Assembly (NCBI GenBank): GCA_951213105.1 | Contig: OX578144.1 | Coordinates: 80,029,801 to 80,093,800, forward strand | Reading direction: 5' to 3' | Length of the DNA stretch: 64,000 bases | Origin: Amaurobius ferox | Taxonomy: Eukaryota > Arthropoda > Arachnida > Araneae > Amaurobiidae | In this document: in pieces, positions 34,198 through 45,800 of the stretch | Numbering within the stretch: position 1 is the first letter of the stretch | How the letters are laid out: each line of letters begins with the position of its first letter | The notes under the pieces: model-generated | The model's database searches: none | What the model was told of the DNA's origin: nothing | Seen by the model: the letters and a program-made list of their open reading frames with translations, nothing else | Made by a program: the position numbers and the translations under genes

Positions 34198-34470
34198 ATG
34201 CAACTGCAGATTTTAATCAAAAATCCAAGTAAAGGGTGTGAAACAACAATCGCGACACAAAATAAGACGACAATCTTCGCAATACGAGCACAACCCGGGT
34301 TTTTTTACGGAGTTCTAGTGTTTGTGTGTACGCTGGGTCTACTCATGGTTGCCATAACAACGCAGGCCAAAGTTAAGTCGCCAAAGAATCGCCAAGTGAA
34401 AGGTCTCGCCAGTTACGTGCTGCTTTTTAGAATGGAGATAAGAGTGGTATTTATTTTTTTTTTTAAGTAG
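34198..34470 (+). CDS. Possible coding exon with a membrane segment (weak)
   Basis: A 90-residue frame lies in a short, GC-balanced, apparently non-repetitive stretch (about 33960-34430), unusual in this window. From about residue 35 it contains a hydrophobic run GVLVFVCTLGLLMVAI preceded by a mixed polar N-terminus and followed by a basic stretch (KVKSPKNRQVKG), a type II signal-anchor-like arrangement. The last ~20 residues are low-complexity from T-rich DNA. No homologue is recognised, and no clear splice sites or partner exons were identified. It may equally be a chance frame or regulatory DNA. Confidence 0.15.
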   Translation: MQLQILIKNPSKGCETTIATQNKTTIFAIRAQPGFFYGVLVFVCTLGLLMVAITTQAKVKSPKNRQVKGLASYVLLFRMEIRVVFIFFFK

Positions 34471-34732
34471 TATTTATTCATTTTTAAGTGGCATCGTTTT
34501 TTGTGCATGTCTGTGGTTTTCAAGTTTTGAAAAAATGATTTCAAAGCAAGAATGTGGAATATGAATAAAGGAAAAACAAGTTCTTTTTTCGTAAATTTTT
34601 TAACTAACGTACAAGAAAGCAAATTTTTAAGCTTTATAAAACAAAAAAAATTGAGGTTAAATTTTGAATTTTAGGAATATAAAATATATCTTCATCTCAG
34701 ACGAATTTTATTTATTCTTGAAGACTCATTAA
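34471..34732. other. AT-rich spacer
   Basis: Nothing recognised. Confidence 0.35.
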
Positions 34733-34829
34733 TAAAATATTATGATTCTTCAACAGGTTTTTTTTTTACCACGTAATTATAATAAAATATTATGATTCTT
34801 CAACAGGTTTCTTTTTTTACCACGTATTT
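34733..34829. repeat. 50-bp tandem duplication
   Basis: AATAAAATATTATGATTCTT followed by CAACAGGTTT, a T run and ACCACGTA occurs at about 34732 and again at about 34782. Confidence 0.92.
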
Positions 34830-34862
34830 TAAAAATGAATATACATATGGTTTATTTATATA

Positions 34863-36129
34863 TTACTTTCCCTGCAATACATGATAATGTATAGAGAAAG
34901 TATTGGCATCATGTCGAAAATCACATCTGGAGTTTTCGACAGATCTACATGTTCTGCGATCTTAGAACACTCTCTGTCAGTCTGTCTGTGCAATGTATGT
35001 ATCCATTCTAACTCAAAAACGAATCGGCCAAATTTTCCTAAAATTTGGTAAGACACTTGTGTGTGACCCTGGTGCTGATTAGTTTTTGGTACTATTTAAA
35101 ATAAAAGAACCCGCCTTTTTTTTTGCGAAATGGCCACAAAAATCGTATTTATCCACTCTAGCTAAAAAACTAATTGACCAAATTTCACAAAATTTGGTAG
35201 ATAAGTCACTTGTGGATTACCCTGGTGCTGGTTAGATTTTGGTACGATTCGAGAAAAGGAACCTGCCTTTTAGAAATGGCCCGCAAAAATCGCATGTAGC
35301 CACTCTAGTTGACAAACTAACTAACCAAATTACACATAATTTGGTAGATAAATCGCTTGTGGGATATTGTGGTGCTGATTAGATTTTGGTACGATTTGGA
35401 AAAAAAAGAATTTGCATTTTTTTGCGAAATGGTCCATAAATCTACAATATCCGATCTAAAATAAAATACTGCATATGCTCAAATGTATCAATTAAATGCT
35501 TGTTTTATACGTAATGTTGACGATAAAAGGAATAAGATCCACTCCATTGCTCTGAAATAGATCTTTTTCGAGATATTTAAATTTTTAATTTTGTGAAAAT
35601 GAAGACGATTTTTAGTGTAGTTAAAAAACTATTTAATATATATTTTTTAAATTTAATAGTTAAGTCCCCTGACTGTTATTCTGATGCTGATTAGATTTTG
35701 ATATGATTCAAAAAAGTATAACCGACTTTTTTCCTTCGAAATGGACCGTAGAGATTTTGAAAATCTAAAATAAATGAGAAAAATTGTTGAAATATATTAC
35801 GTACTTGTTCTTCAGGTAAATTTTGACAAGTAAGCGAATGAGACTGACACCATGCCTGTAGGATGAGCCGTTTTCCAGATATGTAAGTTTTTTGGAATTT
35901 TGAGGGTCTAAAGTATTTAAAGTGAATTAAGGAAAAAGTGACGGGTTCGTCACAGTTGCCAAATAAAACGAAGATGCAATAAAAAGGCAAATTGGATATA
36001 ATATCAGAAAAGTATCCATATTATTTTCTGCAATTGAAGTATATTTAATGCAGAATGAAATATGAAATTGCAAAATGAATTTAAATCTGCAGGAAAAGTC
36101 ATATGCTGCTCATATCAGATTTTTTTTTT
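34863..36129 (+). mobile_element. Family 1b hairpin-headed repeat, copy 4
   Basis: The left edge is a hairpin (TTACTTTCCCTGCAATACAT and complement near 34893). The GTCGAAAATCACA and TTTTCGACAGATCTAC blocks follow, then a degenerate TCTG tract near 34970, then about three related units of about 125 bp. Each unit contains CACTCTAGCT-like, AAATTTGGTAGATAAGTC-like and GGTGCTGATTAGATTTTGGT segments. The right end is AAAGTCATATGCTGCTCATA plus poly-T. Non-coding; b-type body but the same edges as family 1a. Confidence 0.8.
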
Positions 36130-36506
36130 ATATATGTTATTATTATTTTTTGTTGTTGTTATTATTCCTAAAATATTAATTAAAAATGAAATTTTTAATC
36201 ATTAATTAAGAAAAATATACTTTTATTTTATTTATTTTGTTCCATAATCCATATTCAAACCAAATAGAATGTTTCTGACTGTAACTGTAACCCCTTTATG
36301 GCGTGTTTATTATTTATTAGAATAACAGAAGCTGATTCAATCGATTTGGCATATTGATTTTAGCATTCAGTTGAAAACACTGAATTTTCTAAAAATGTTT
36401 GAGTTATCAATAATTATTCAGGTGAAAGATTCGACAATAGTAAAAATATTATACAATTGACACCGTAAAATAGCGTTATTTTTAACTGTATATTTAAATG
36501 TCATTT
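36130..36506. other. Short AT-rich gap between two family 1b copies
   Basis: Nothing recognised. Confidence 0.4.
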
Positions 36507-37771
36507 TTACTTTTCCCGTACAATACGTAGTGACGTATAGGGAAAGTATTGGAATCGTTTCGGAAATTAACTTTTTGACAGATTTACAAGTTTTGACACC
36601 TCTGGAACACGAAAATACCATTTCTAACATGACGTCTGTGTGTGTGTGTGTGTATGCTTGTGCAATGTATGTATCCATATTAACTCAAAAACTATTCGAC
36701 GAAATTTCACAAAAATTGGTAGATAAGTCCCTCGATGGTTACCCAGGCGCTGATTTGATTTCGGTATGGTTTGGAAAAAAGAACCTGCCTTTCTTTGCGA
36801 AATGGCCTGCAAAAATCGTACGCATCCACTCTAGCTGAAAAACTAATAGACTAAATCTTACAAAATGTGATGAATAAGCCGCTTGTAGAACACCCAAGTA
36901 CTGGTTAGATTTTGGTATTATTTGGAAAAGAACTGCCTTTTTTTGTTGTTGTTGAGACCCAGACCGTCCGACCTACTAGAAAGGTGTAAGGTAACTGTTT
37001 GAACGATCGGGAAGAGCCACCCAATTTAGACCGGAACCCAGTGGGGGAGACATCCTCAGGGACCGTACTCTCCTTCCTCTACCACCAACCTCTCAGAGGG
37101 ACTTACGGACCCACATGTTTAACGTGATCGTACTCCACGTGAACACGACGACAGTTTTGGCAGCGGAGGGAATCGATCCCGGGCCTACCGAGCGCAATTC
37201 CCGCGCGCTAACCACTGGGCTACCGCGCCCCCTTCCTTTTTTTTGTGAAATAGCCCACGAAAAAAGTATGTATCCACTCTAGCTGAAAACCAAATTTCAC
37301 AAAATTTGAGAGAGTGTGAGATACTCGGGTGCTGATTAGATTTTGGTACAATTCAAAAAGGAAAAAAAATATATTCTGCTTTTTTTTGTTGTTGTTTAAA
37401 TGGCCCACAAAAAAAAAATTTAAATTAAATACTGCGTATGCTGAAATGTATCAAATAAATGCTTGTTTTGAACGAAATTCTTCACGACAAAAAGAATAAG
37501 ACCAACCCTATAATTCTAGGACTAATCGTTCTTGAGATATTTTAGTTTCTCATATTTTTGCCACGTTGTCCTCAAAAATACTCCCAGTTGCCAAATGAAA
37601 GCGAAAATCGAAATAAAATTGCAAATTCAGTGTATAATATCAAATAATTATCCGTGCTATTTTGTATATTTTGTGCAATTAAACTCGATTTAATGAATTA
37701 TCAAACAAAGAAAGAGAAAAAGAATGTGAGTCTGTAGGGAAAGTCATGTGCTGCCCACATTAGACATTTTC
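36507..37771 (+). mobile_element. Family 1b hairpin-headed repeat, copy 5, with nested SINE
   Basis: Hairpin edge at 36507-36550 (TTTTCCCGTACAATACG and complement CGTATAGGGAAAG), TG tract at about 36633-36652, then the 1b tandem units and the right end GGGAAAGTCATGTGCTGCCC. A minus-strand SINE splits the element at about 36956-37232, and the 1b consensus resumes directly after it. It lies 377 bp from copy 4 in the same orientation. Confidence 0.8.
36956..37232 (-). mobile_element. tRNA-derived SINE nested in family 1 copy 5
   Basis: The minus strand starts GGGCGCGGTAGCCCAGTGG (A box) and continues GCGCGCGGGAATTGCGCTCG and GGCCCGGGATCGATTCC (B-box region). The body is the same as at 13821 and 62269, and the tail ends CTCAACAACAACAA. 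The flanks CCTTTTTTTG (36946) and CCTTTTTTTTG (37235) are consistent with a target duplication. Confidence 0.88.
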
Positions 37772-38157
37772 TTGTATAAAAGACAGTCTTCTATAAAAGA
37801 CAGTCGACGGACAATAGTAATTTTTCCGAAATCAAATGAGACATTAAACAGATTTTAAGGATCCCATTGCTGCTTCTGAAAAAAAATTTTAATTTATCTC
37901 TTAAAAAGATATTAAAAAATATATTGACAAATGAGAATACCTTTTATTAAGACCGCGAAATGTTTTTCTTTGAAGATTCATGGTCTCATGGACTTGGTAT
38001 AGCAATGGCTACACCAGGAGATATACGCAACAACAATATTTTTTTTTTCTTTTCACAAATTCTTAACTTTTATTGTCACATTTTATGTTAATTTGAATTA
38101 TTATTTCATTAAGCGCAATTGCATAAATTTACTTTGTATACAATTGTAAAGAACCTT
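37772..38157. other. AT-rich spacer
   Basis: Nothing recognised. Confidence 0.35.
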
Positions 38158-38223
38158 GCTGCCTCCAGACGGGACTTGAACCACAGATCTTCGTGCGAGC
38201 CAGCTCAATTGAGATATTGGGAC
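38158..38223 (-). repeat. tRNA-like SINE head
   Basis: The minus strand reads GTCCCAATATCTCAATTGAG at its 5' end, and GGTTCAAGTCCC is a good B box. TATCTCAATTGAGCTGG resembles an A box. The end GGAGGCAGC does not pair with the start, so this is a SINE or tRNA relic rather than a tRNA gene. Confidence 0.5.
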
Positions 38224-38642
38224 AGATTTACAAGCTTTTGTTGTCGAAGAAAGATGCAGAAGAAAGTTTTAATGAAAGATGATTAAAACATCTGCAGAAG
38301 AAAGTATTTTATCATTTATTCTTGCTGAAAAATTGCTTTAAAACATCAAATGATGATACAATTTTTAAAGCGCTATGTGAAACTGTTTAGTTAAAATAGT
38401 TTGAATTTTCATTTTCTGGTAAATATCTCGTTCCGAATTTAAAATTATGTTAAAATATTTATTATATTTCAAATGAAATTATGATAAAATATTTATTAAT
38501 AGTTGATTTGAAATTATGATAAAATATTTATTATATTTCAATAACACTTGGTCTATTTTTTGTAGACGTTCAAGGTACCTAATATATTGCATAAATTTAA
38601 TTTTCTTAGGAACTTATAATTAGCAAAATTGAGAAATTTCTT
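38224..38642. other. Spacer with short AT-rich repeats
   Basis: AAATTATGATAAAATATTTA-type segments recur two to three times at about 38440-38540. Confidence 0.5.
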
Positions 38643-38790
38643 TTAAGAGGACAGGATTTCTCCAGCCGCTTGTTTATTTTTATTCCGTGTAAACCTATGG
38701 AAAATAGTTTATAGATCGTTGAATTTTGAAAACTTTGTTCCAGTTGTTTTTTGCCGAGCATAGATACTAAAAATAAGAAAGCTTGTGTTT
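38643..38790. repeat. Isolated arm of the long-inverted-repeat MITE
   Basis: TTAAGAGGACAGGATTTCTC, CCTATGGAAAATAG, GTTTTTTGCCGA and GCATAGATACTAAAAATAAG align with the left arm of the MITE at 26538-26955. No partner arm is evident downstream, so it is either a truncated copy or a solo end. Confidence 0.6.
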
Positions 38791-39033
38791 TTTTTTTTTT
38801 TTAAACGATAAAATAATTAGAAGTACTTCTCATATTTTTGTTAAATGCATGCATTACTTTTCGATAAATATAGAAAATACTTCTAACATCATCTCAGAAT
38901 TCGATACATTATGACTTCTAAACGTTTTATAACAAAGTGCAGCCATAATTTTTTTTTTTTTTACAAAATGAATGGATTTTTGAATGAAAATAGTATGACA
39001 TTTATATATAGAATCTGTTGAAAATATTAGCAA

Positions 39034-39060
39034 CGATCACGTGACTGTGACGTCACGTGC
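39034..39060. promoter_or_regulatory. Clustered CACGTG and TGACGTCA palindromes
   Basis: CACGTG at 39038-39043, TGACGTCA at 39048-39055 and CACGTG at 39054-39059 lie within 27 bp. These are the classic core sites of bHLH E-box factors and CREB/ATF bZIP factors. There is no adjacent gene, so function is unknown. Confidence 0.35.
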
Positions 39061-39149
39061 ATTTGCCCGTTGGACACTTTTAACAACTTATAAGCCAAAA
39101 TAGAATGATTTATTCATATACTCTCGAACGAAATCCACATCAAATGCCA

Positions 39150-39987
39150 ATTGCCAATTAATATCCCGAGAAATAAATGACTATTTGCAAATTCTCTGAC
39201 TTGAAAATACAAAAATATGAAAAAAAAACCATCTTCTCTTATGAATGGAAGGAACTAGATCCACGAGAATGATGGTAACAGATTTATTGCATAATGATAA
39301 CATATTTATTACATAATGATAACAGATTTATTGCATATGAAAAGGGATTCGATTATATTACTACTTTTTAATGTAATTTGCTTGATAAATTTATTTGAAA
39401 AACGTGCAGTATCGTGAAAAGGTTTAGGCTAGCGTTCTAAAGTCTGCTCTATTCGTTTTCTAATGAAAAATAAAATGATTATTCATTAAAAGTATTGAAG
39501 GTCCTGAAATTTTAAAGATATTTTCAAAAAGTCATTCAAGAAACATGCATCATTTCGAGATCGGTTCATGCTAGTTTTCTGACGTTTGTGTTATTTGCTT
39601 TCTAAAAATGAAAAATTGAGTCTGAAATGACTATTTATTTATCATTATTTGAGCTCTTGCTTTTGTAAGGACTTTTTTCTATTAATTCATTCGATCGAAA
39701 GGCATTCAATTGGTTTTAAAATTAATAAGGTTCAGTATTTACTGATTGCAATAATCTTACCAAATTATTTTTGAAAAGCGTTATTGCTTCGTGAGATATA
39801 TCAACCACAGACTCACACACACACCCTAACATACAGAGAGTTCACTTCAAAAACGTCCGATTTGAGTTTTGTTTAGAACGTGCTCTTCCGCCGTAAACTC
39901 GAATTTAAATGTTTGACTCCGCCACAATACATTACACTATGCATTATACAATACATACATTATACTATGTATGTAGGGAAAGTAAAA
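39150..39987 (-). mobile_element. Family 1a hairpin-headed repeat, copy 6 (5' part)
   Basis: Minus-strand copy with a duplicated, expanded hairpin edge at 39930-39984 (TACTATGTATGTAGGGAAAG, CATTATACTATG repeated), a short CACACA tract at about 39813, and the GAACTAGATCCACGAGAATG block at 39251. The characteristic right end is missing. A local ATAACAGATTTATTGCAT repeat lies at about 39275-39345. Confidence 0.65.
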
Positions 39988-41280
39988 AAGGTACGGAAAC
40001 TTGCAATGTAACTGAAGCGTGTCGTTTATTTTTTGTAAGAAAATGTGATAAACGAAAAACTGTGGAAACAATTTTCAGAGATTCATAATCTAAAACACAA
40101 ATACAGGAAAAATAACAAGAACTCTCCAGGTTCAATTAAAAAGTGAGGGAGGTATTTATGTATTTGGTAGCGGGAAGAGGGGCAGAGAAAGTTAAGAAAA
40201 TAAAAAATATGTTTGGAATTAGATATTTCCAGTAGTTGCGTGAAATAAAAAATAAATATCTGTAAAATAAACGAAGGCAATCAATATTACTTATTCAATG
40301 GCCTCGTAGTGACAATTATGCAATAAAAAAAAATGTCCTCAAAACCAGAAAGAATAATTTTTGGGGAGAAATATACAGAAAGTTTAATTGGAAAACATAA
40401 AAAAGAAAAATCTACAATAAATCTGACAAGAAACGTTAAGAAAAAGAATCTACCCTTTATATCGCTTAAGAAAAACTTAAACATAAAACATGTATAAATT
40501 CCTGAAATTTGCCAAGCAATCGATAAATAGAATTTTCTGGCAAACCCTCCTGCTGCACTTCGCATTTGTTGATAATGCCGCGCTAGCATCTCCTCCAATC
40601 CGGTACTCCGTAGCACGTGTTTACGGGACCTTTTTTTTTTTTTTTTTTTTTTTGCTTTCACGATTTTATTATCTTTTTTCTAAGACCCCGGAGCGGAGGG
40701 GTAACGTCGCGTTTAGCCGGGGACCACGAAAAATAAAAAAATAAAAACGGGGATCTTTTGCTGTGGTCAACGCCAAGGCCATTGGAGCAGCAGGAGGGAT
40801 GGGGTGCGAAGGCATCTGGAAAACGACGTAGATATATATATATACATAGGATATCTATGGGAAACGACACAAGGGGGGTATCCAGTTCCAACTGTGAGGG
40901 TCAAGTAGGGTAGAAAGTGTAAAAGTTTTACGCCTTTTCACTTTGGAAATATTTTGCGGGTAGAAAAATTTATGTAATTGACGCCATTCAGCCTCCTAGA
41001 AACTGATTTATATGTATGTGCACTCAATAACAGGGCCGTCTTTGGTAGGGAACAGATAAATTGATTTGGGGGCGAACACAGGATTAGGCCTGGCCTGATT
41101 ACTCGGAGAGTCGCAGCCGTAGGGTGTTTACCTTAGAACTTACCTTAGAACTTGCCTTAGAACTTAGATCCTACACTTTTAGGAAACCTTCAAAATCTAC
41201 TACTTTAAAATCATTTTTATAATAAAGCGATATTTTTTATATATTTTAAAATTATATTTAATAGAAACCATTCAAATAAC

Positions 41281-41288
<8 letters not shown>
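39988..41288. other. Spacer with poly-T and GC-richer patches
   Basis: A T21-22 run lies at about 40631, followed by a GC-richer patch to 40800. CTTAGAACTTACCTTAGAAC-type 14-bp repeats occur at 41132-41170. CAGGGCCGTCTTTGG at 41031 may be one end of a decayed hAT MITE. Frames of 65-124 residues here are low-complexity. Confidence 0.35.

Positions 41289-41322
<34 letters not shown>
41289..41322. repeat. (TA)n microsatellite
   Basis: About 17 perfect units. Confidence 0.95.
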
Positions 41323-41730
<408 letters not shown>

Positions 41731-41867
41731 TATTCTACTAAGTGGTAAGGGGGAATAAACAGTTTTATTAGAACCCCATAATCAAGCGTCACCAATCACA
41801 TCGTACCTAATCCTTTCACTGAAGGAGCCTATGATCGCAGGCAATTGTTTTAAAAACACACTAACAC

Positions 41868-41905
41868 TTTTAAACACTTTTCAACTATGTTGTAAAGTGT
41901 TAAAA
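41868..41905 (-). repeat. Solo hairpin edge of family 2
   Basis: AACACTTTTCAACTATGTTG followed by TAAAGTGTTA is the family 2 hairpin in opposite orientation, about 95 bp before the complete plus-strand copy. No family 2 body follows on its other side, so it is a solo edge or the head of a mostly deleted copy. Confidence 0.75.
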
Positions 41906-41997
41906 ATGGTTCCAATTAATCACAGGAGCTCTCGATTGCAAACATATACACGACAATTATATTCAAACGATTTTTAATGACATATACGAGTATATTT

Positions 41998-43290
41998 TTA
42001 ACACTTTACAACATAGTTGTAAAGTGTTTATGACTTTATTCATTCTGTCTGTCTGTCCGTTCGCACAATAATTGCCGTAAAAGTGACTTTATCAAAATTA
42101 AATTTTAGTATGTTGTTCAGACGGTCTGTAGGACCTATGGGAATATAAATGAATAATATCACCCAATTAGTTTTGGATTGAACCCTGGTTGAAAAAATGA
42201 AATACATTGAACCCATAAGGGACCTAATTTTTCAAACAGTTTTTAAACAAATTCAAAATTCACAAATTGCTTCGAAAGTTTTAGGAAATATTCAAATTAT
42301 CCCATAAAAAATAGTATAAAAAAATCATAGCAAAATATATTCGGTAGTTTTTTAAATAAAAATTAATTACACCCATATCATATGAAGAGATCACGTGACC
42401 CACTTCAAAATAAAATATGGCATCCATCTTCTGTCAAAATCGTGATTTTTATAGTTTTTTTTAATTTACATTTAGTGTTGTACCCGTCCTAAAACCACTT
42501 TATTTTTACTTAATTTCTGTGCATCCATATTCTGAAATTGCGCAATTACAATATATTTGAGTTTAAACGATCAATACCATCCATCTTGCGTAAAAATCGT
42601 GATTTTTAAAGTTCTTTCTAATTTATATTTAGTATTTTATCCGTCCTAAAACTGCTTTATTTTTGTTTAATTTCTGTGCATTTGTATTCTGAAACAACGC
42701 AATTAGAATATATTTGAGTTTAAATGATCATCAAACTTTGATTATTTCTACAACGAAGTTTAATTTTTACTTATGGAGAATGTAAACCCATGAAGCTGTA
42801 AGATGAGTTGTATAAGAATTGCTGAATTTCTTTAATGCAAAATTATTTAGGTCTGGAGTTGCAATATAGCTGATATGAATGAAACATTCATTGATTTTAC
42901 ATAGAGACGCAGACGATTTTATATCAAACTTTTTCGATGAAGTTTTAAGCATAGAGTTAAATTACTTTTAACCCCATGGTTTTAAGTTTTTAAGTAAAAT
43001 AAATTATTGCAGTATTGTGATGAATGAAAGGAATAGAAAAATGTGTATGAATGAAACATTTACTGCTTTTTCATAGAGAACCAAACGATTTATATTTCAA
43101 TGACTTCATTTGAATAAAGTTAATTTTTTTCTATGAAGTTTGAAGTTTTCAAATATAACAAATAATTGTAGTATTGTGTAATTTTAAAAATATTACCGCT
43201 GAATGTATCGCATTTTAGAAATGCTTAAATAAAATTGCATTGCAGTTGGAAAGTGTTTCATAATTAATTCTTTATGCATGATTGATCTTT
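41998..43290 (+). mobile_element. Hairpin-headed repeat family 2, copy 2
   Basis: Begins with the perfect hairpin AACACTTTACAAC-ATA-GTTGTAAAGTGTT, then TCTGTCTGTCTGTCC at 42046. The body blocks follow: CAGACGGTCTG, CCCATAAGGGACCTAATTTT, GAAGAGATCACGTGACC and CATCCATCTTCTGTCAAAAT. The segment from CATCCATCTT through GAGTTTAAAYGATCA is internally duplicated (about 42421-42575 and 42586-42732). The distal part matches the inverted copy at 30190-31497. Non-coding. Confidence 0.8.
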
Positions 43291-44552
43291 CTGGTTTATT
43301 TTTAAGCGGGCCTATCAAAATGGCTGTCATTTTCGAAGCATAGCCAATTTGTTTTTTAATCTGGAAAGATGATATAAAATTGCCAGAACTCTATAAGGTA
43401 TAAAAAAATAAAATAAAAAACCAGGACCAGTTGCACACTCTAGGTGGCTTACAATAGCATTAAGATGTAACATCAGGGATTTGAAATTTTACACATGTTT
43501 GTTTGATCCACTGAGCTAACCTTTTTGACCTTGATCGATTTCGTAATCGAAAAAAAAAATTACGTATCCGAACAAAAAGAGGACTTTTTTTTGTTTGAAA
43601 TAGTGAATTTTTTTTACCCTGGTCGATTTAAAATTCGAAAAAAATTTTTTCGCTCTATCCTAATGCCCATATATCTAATAGTCACTACAAATTCCTAAAA
43701 AATAATAATTTTCTAAAAAACGGTTTAATTTAAAGGTTTGAAAATGATTTAATGTGATTTCTGGGGCAAAAATATGTATCAAATGGCTACTCGCTTAACA
43801 AATTTAAACATTTTAAACTTTTTTTTATTTTAAATTCAAAACTTTAAAAATGGCCGCCATTTTGTTTGTATAACTAGTTTTTCCTCCTCACTGGAAACTT
43901 TCTTCAAAATTTGTAGTACCCCCTCAGGTATAAAAAGAAATTTGGTCTCGTAAACTGCTTAATATGCTTTCAGAAATTGGTTATTTTCCTTCAACTTTTC
44001 TCACATTCTTAATTCTGAACTTTACAGTGGTTTGTTCTTTTGTTAGAGTTAGCTCATGTAGCTTTCAATACTGGCTGTTTCCCTATTTTTCATCTTCATA
44101 ATTCCTTTCTATGGTTCTGTTTCATTCCTCCTAGGTTTTTCTGTCATATTTTTTCCTAACTTTCGTTTGACAGCAATTGCCTTCCTGGGTCACGTAATAC
44201 AACTAATTTTTGACAGATGCGTAAATGCCTTTCTTGGTAGAGATGCTTTGTCTCATTTATGCTGAAAAAGGAGGTTCTTTTTTAAACCTGTTGATACCTT
44301 TACTTACCCTGCAAACGCGAAATTTTTTATATTAAAAGAGGTTTTTATACACAAATTAACTTGCATTTATAAATTACTTATAGTTATACTCGTCGCTCTT
44401 TATGTAAAATATACGCAAATTCCCGTAGTATTCTAAATAATATTGTTCTTCGAAAAATTCTATTGAAATATTTAATTTATTTCCCACAAAAAGATATATA
44501 GGAATTCTCACTATACATATATATATATAAAATTATCTTTACAGGCAGATCG
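43291..44552. other. AT-rich spacer with a diverged internal repeat
   Basis: AATGGCTGTCATTTTCG to TAAGGTATAAAAA (43320-43410) resembles AATGGCCGCCATTTTG to CAGGTATAAAAA (43850-43940), so a repeat unit of about 530 bp may be duplicated. No gene recognised. Confidence 0.4.
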
Positions 44553-44990
44553 AAAAAAATTTGGTGTGGGCAGTACATGACTTTCCCTACATAAGGCAAT
44601 GAATTTAGTTCTTTTACAATAAATTTAGTTCTTTTAAAAAATGATGTATAAGATCTACGGCAAAATGATTTTAGCTTTAAATTGTACATCTGACGTTTTT
44701 CTGGATGACAACATGTAATATTATTTCGAAATACCCAATAAACTCATATTTCGCGCAAATCTTTGACAATTGTCAATATTGATAGCAACCGCAATATGCA
44801 ATATAGTCCATATATTAAATTTTTTTAATAAATTACACATCCATTTGGCGTCATTTCCGTTAATTTAGCTTCATTTTTGCAAATTCGGCGGTATTTTTGT
44901 CAATTTGGCACCAATAAAAAAGTCGCCCCGGGCGATATTTCGTTAAATTAGCTGACAAGTTCGACAAATTAATCGCTAGTAGTTAGAGAC
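44553..44990 (-). mobile_element. Family 1 repeat, copy 7 (3' fragment)
   Basis: AATTTGGTGTGGGCAGTACA followed by GACTTTCCCTACATAAGG is the family 1 right edge on the minus strand. CATTTGGCGTCATTT at about 44831 and related GGCG-rich clauses match the inner blocks of copies 2 and 3. The hairpin end is absent. Confidence 0.65.
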
Positions 44991-45499
44991 ATATCCACCA
45001 TAAAGCAGATAAAGCAAGCCCCGCTTCTCACAAAGGCCCTATTTTTCAATTAAATACATTTAAAAGAATTTAAAATTTAAATTTTCCGTTAGATCATCGA
45101 CAAATAAATACAAATATTTTCTGATCAAATGCAATTTATTATTGTAGAAATGAAAATAATTATTCCTAAACAATTTTTCTTCTTATGTAGATATTTATTT
45201 TATTATATATTTGGTGTAAACTTCTCTGATGCAACATAAAAGCTATAACTTTTATCTTCATTAGAACTTGACTATATTTAACGTGATTTAATATAAGAAG
45301 AAACAACTTAATCGAGAGCAGAGCTACAACGTGTTTCTCATTTATAATTTTTTTCCATAGAAAAAAAGTCACAATAGCTTTTAATCTATCATACAACTGA
45401 GAGACACTAGCTAACTTACCAATATATAAATTACACAGCGCAAACTGAAGACAGAAACTTAAAAATTTGCATACATGTGATATACTTGTTATAACCAAC
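44991..45499. other. AT-rich spacer
   Basis: A 142-residue minus-strand frame at 45166-45594 runs into the next repeat and shows no recognisable domain. I do not call it a gene. Confidence 0.35.
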
Positions 45500-45800
45500 G
45501 AGTAATGAAAAAAATATAAAATCTTGCAATTTTGTTGGAAATATTTATAAATCTCGGAATTTTTTGTTCCAACATTCTTCCAACTATAACTCAAGAACTG
45601 TTAGATACACCAAGTTCGATTTTATATTACTCTGCGCAAAAAAAAAAATTCTAAATTTTCTTAATTAACTTTATTGGTGGCATTCCAACCGTTCTTGAGA
45701 TATTTTAATTCACAGTTATAACAGACGATATTTTTTTACATTTTATAATTTAATTTTTCATTTATATTTTGATTCCATTTGTAACCTTAGTAACAGAGCC
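45500..45800 (+). repeat. Dispersed repeat family 4, copy 1
   Basis: AAATCTTGCAATTTTGTTGG, ATTTATAAATCTCGGAATTT, TTGTTCCAACATTCTTCCAA and CTATAACTCAAGAACTG match, in inverted orientation, the segment 60130-60240, with about one difference in six bases. Non-coding. Confidence 0.7.

Noticed and set aside
41031..41110. hAT MITE beginning CAGGGCCGTCTTTGG
   Set aside because: Only one end is visible; no partner end or target duplication could be identified.
45166..45594. 142-residue minus-strand frame as a gene
   Set aside because: It overlaps a dispersed repeat (family 4) and shows low-complexity composition with no recognisable motif.
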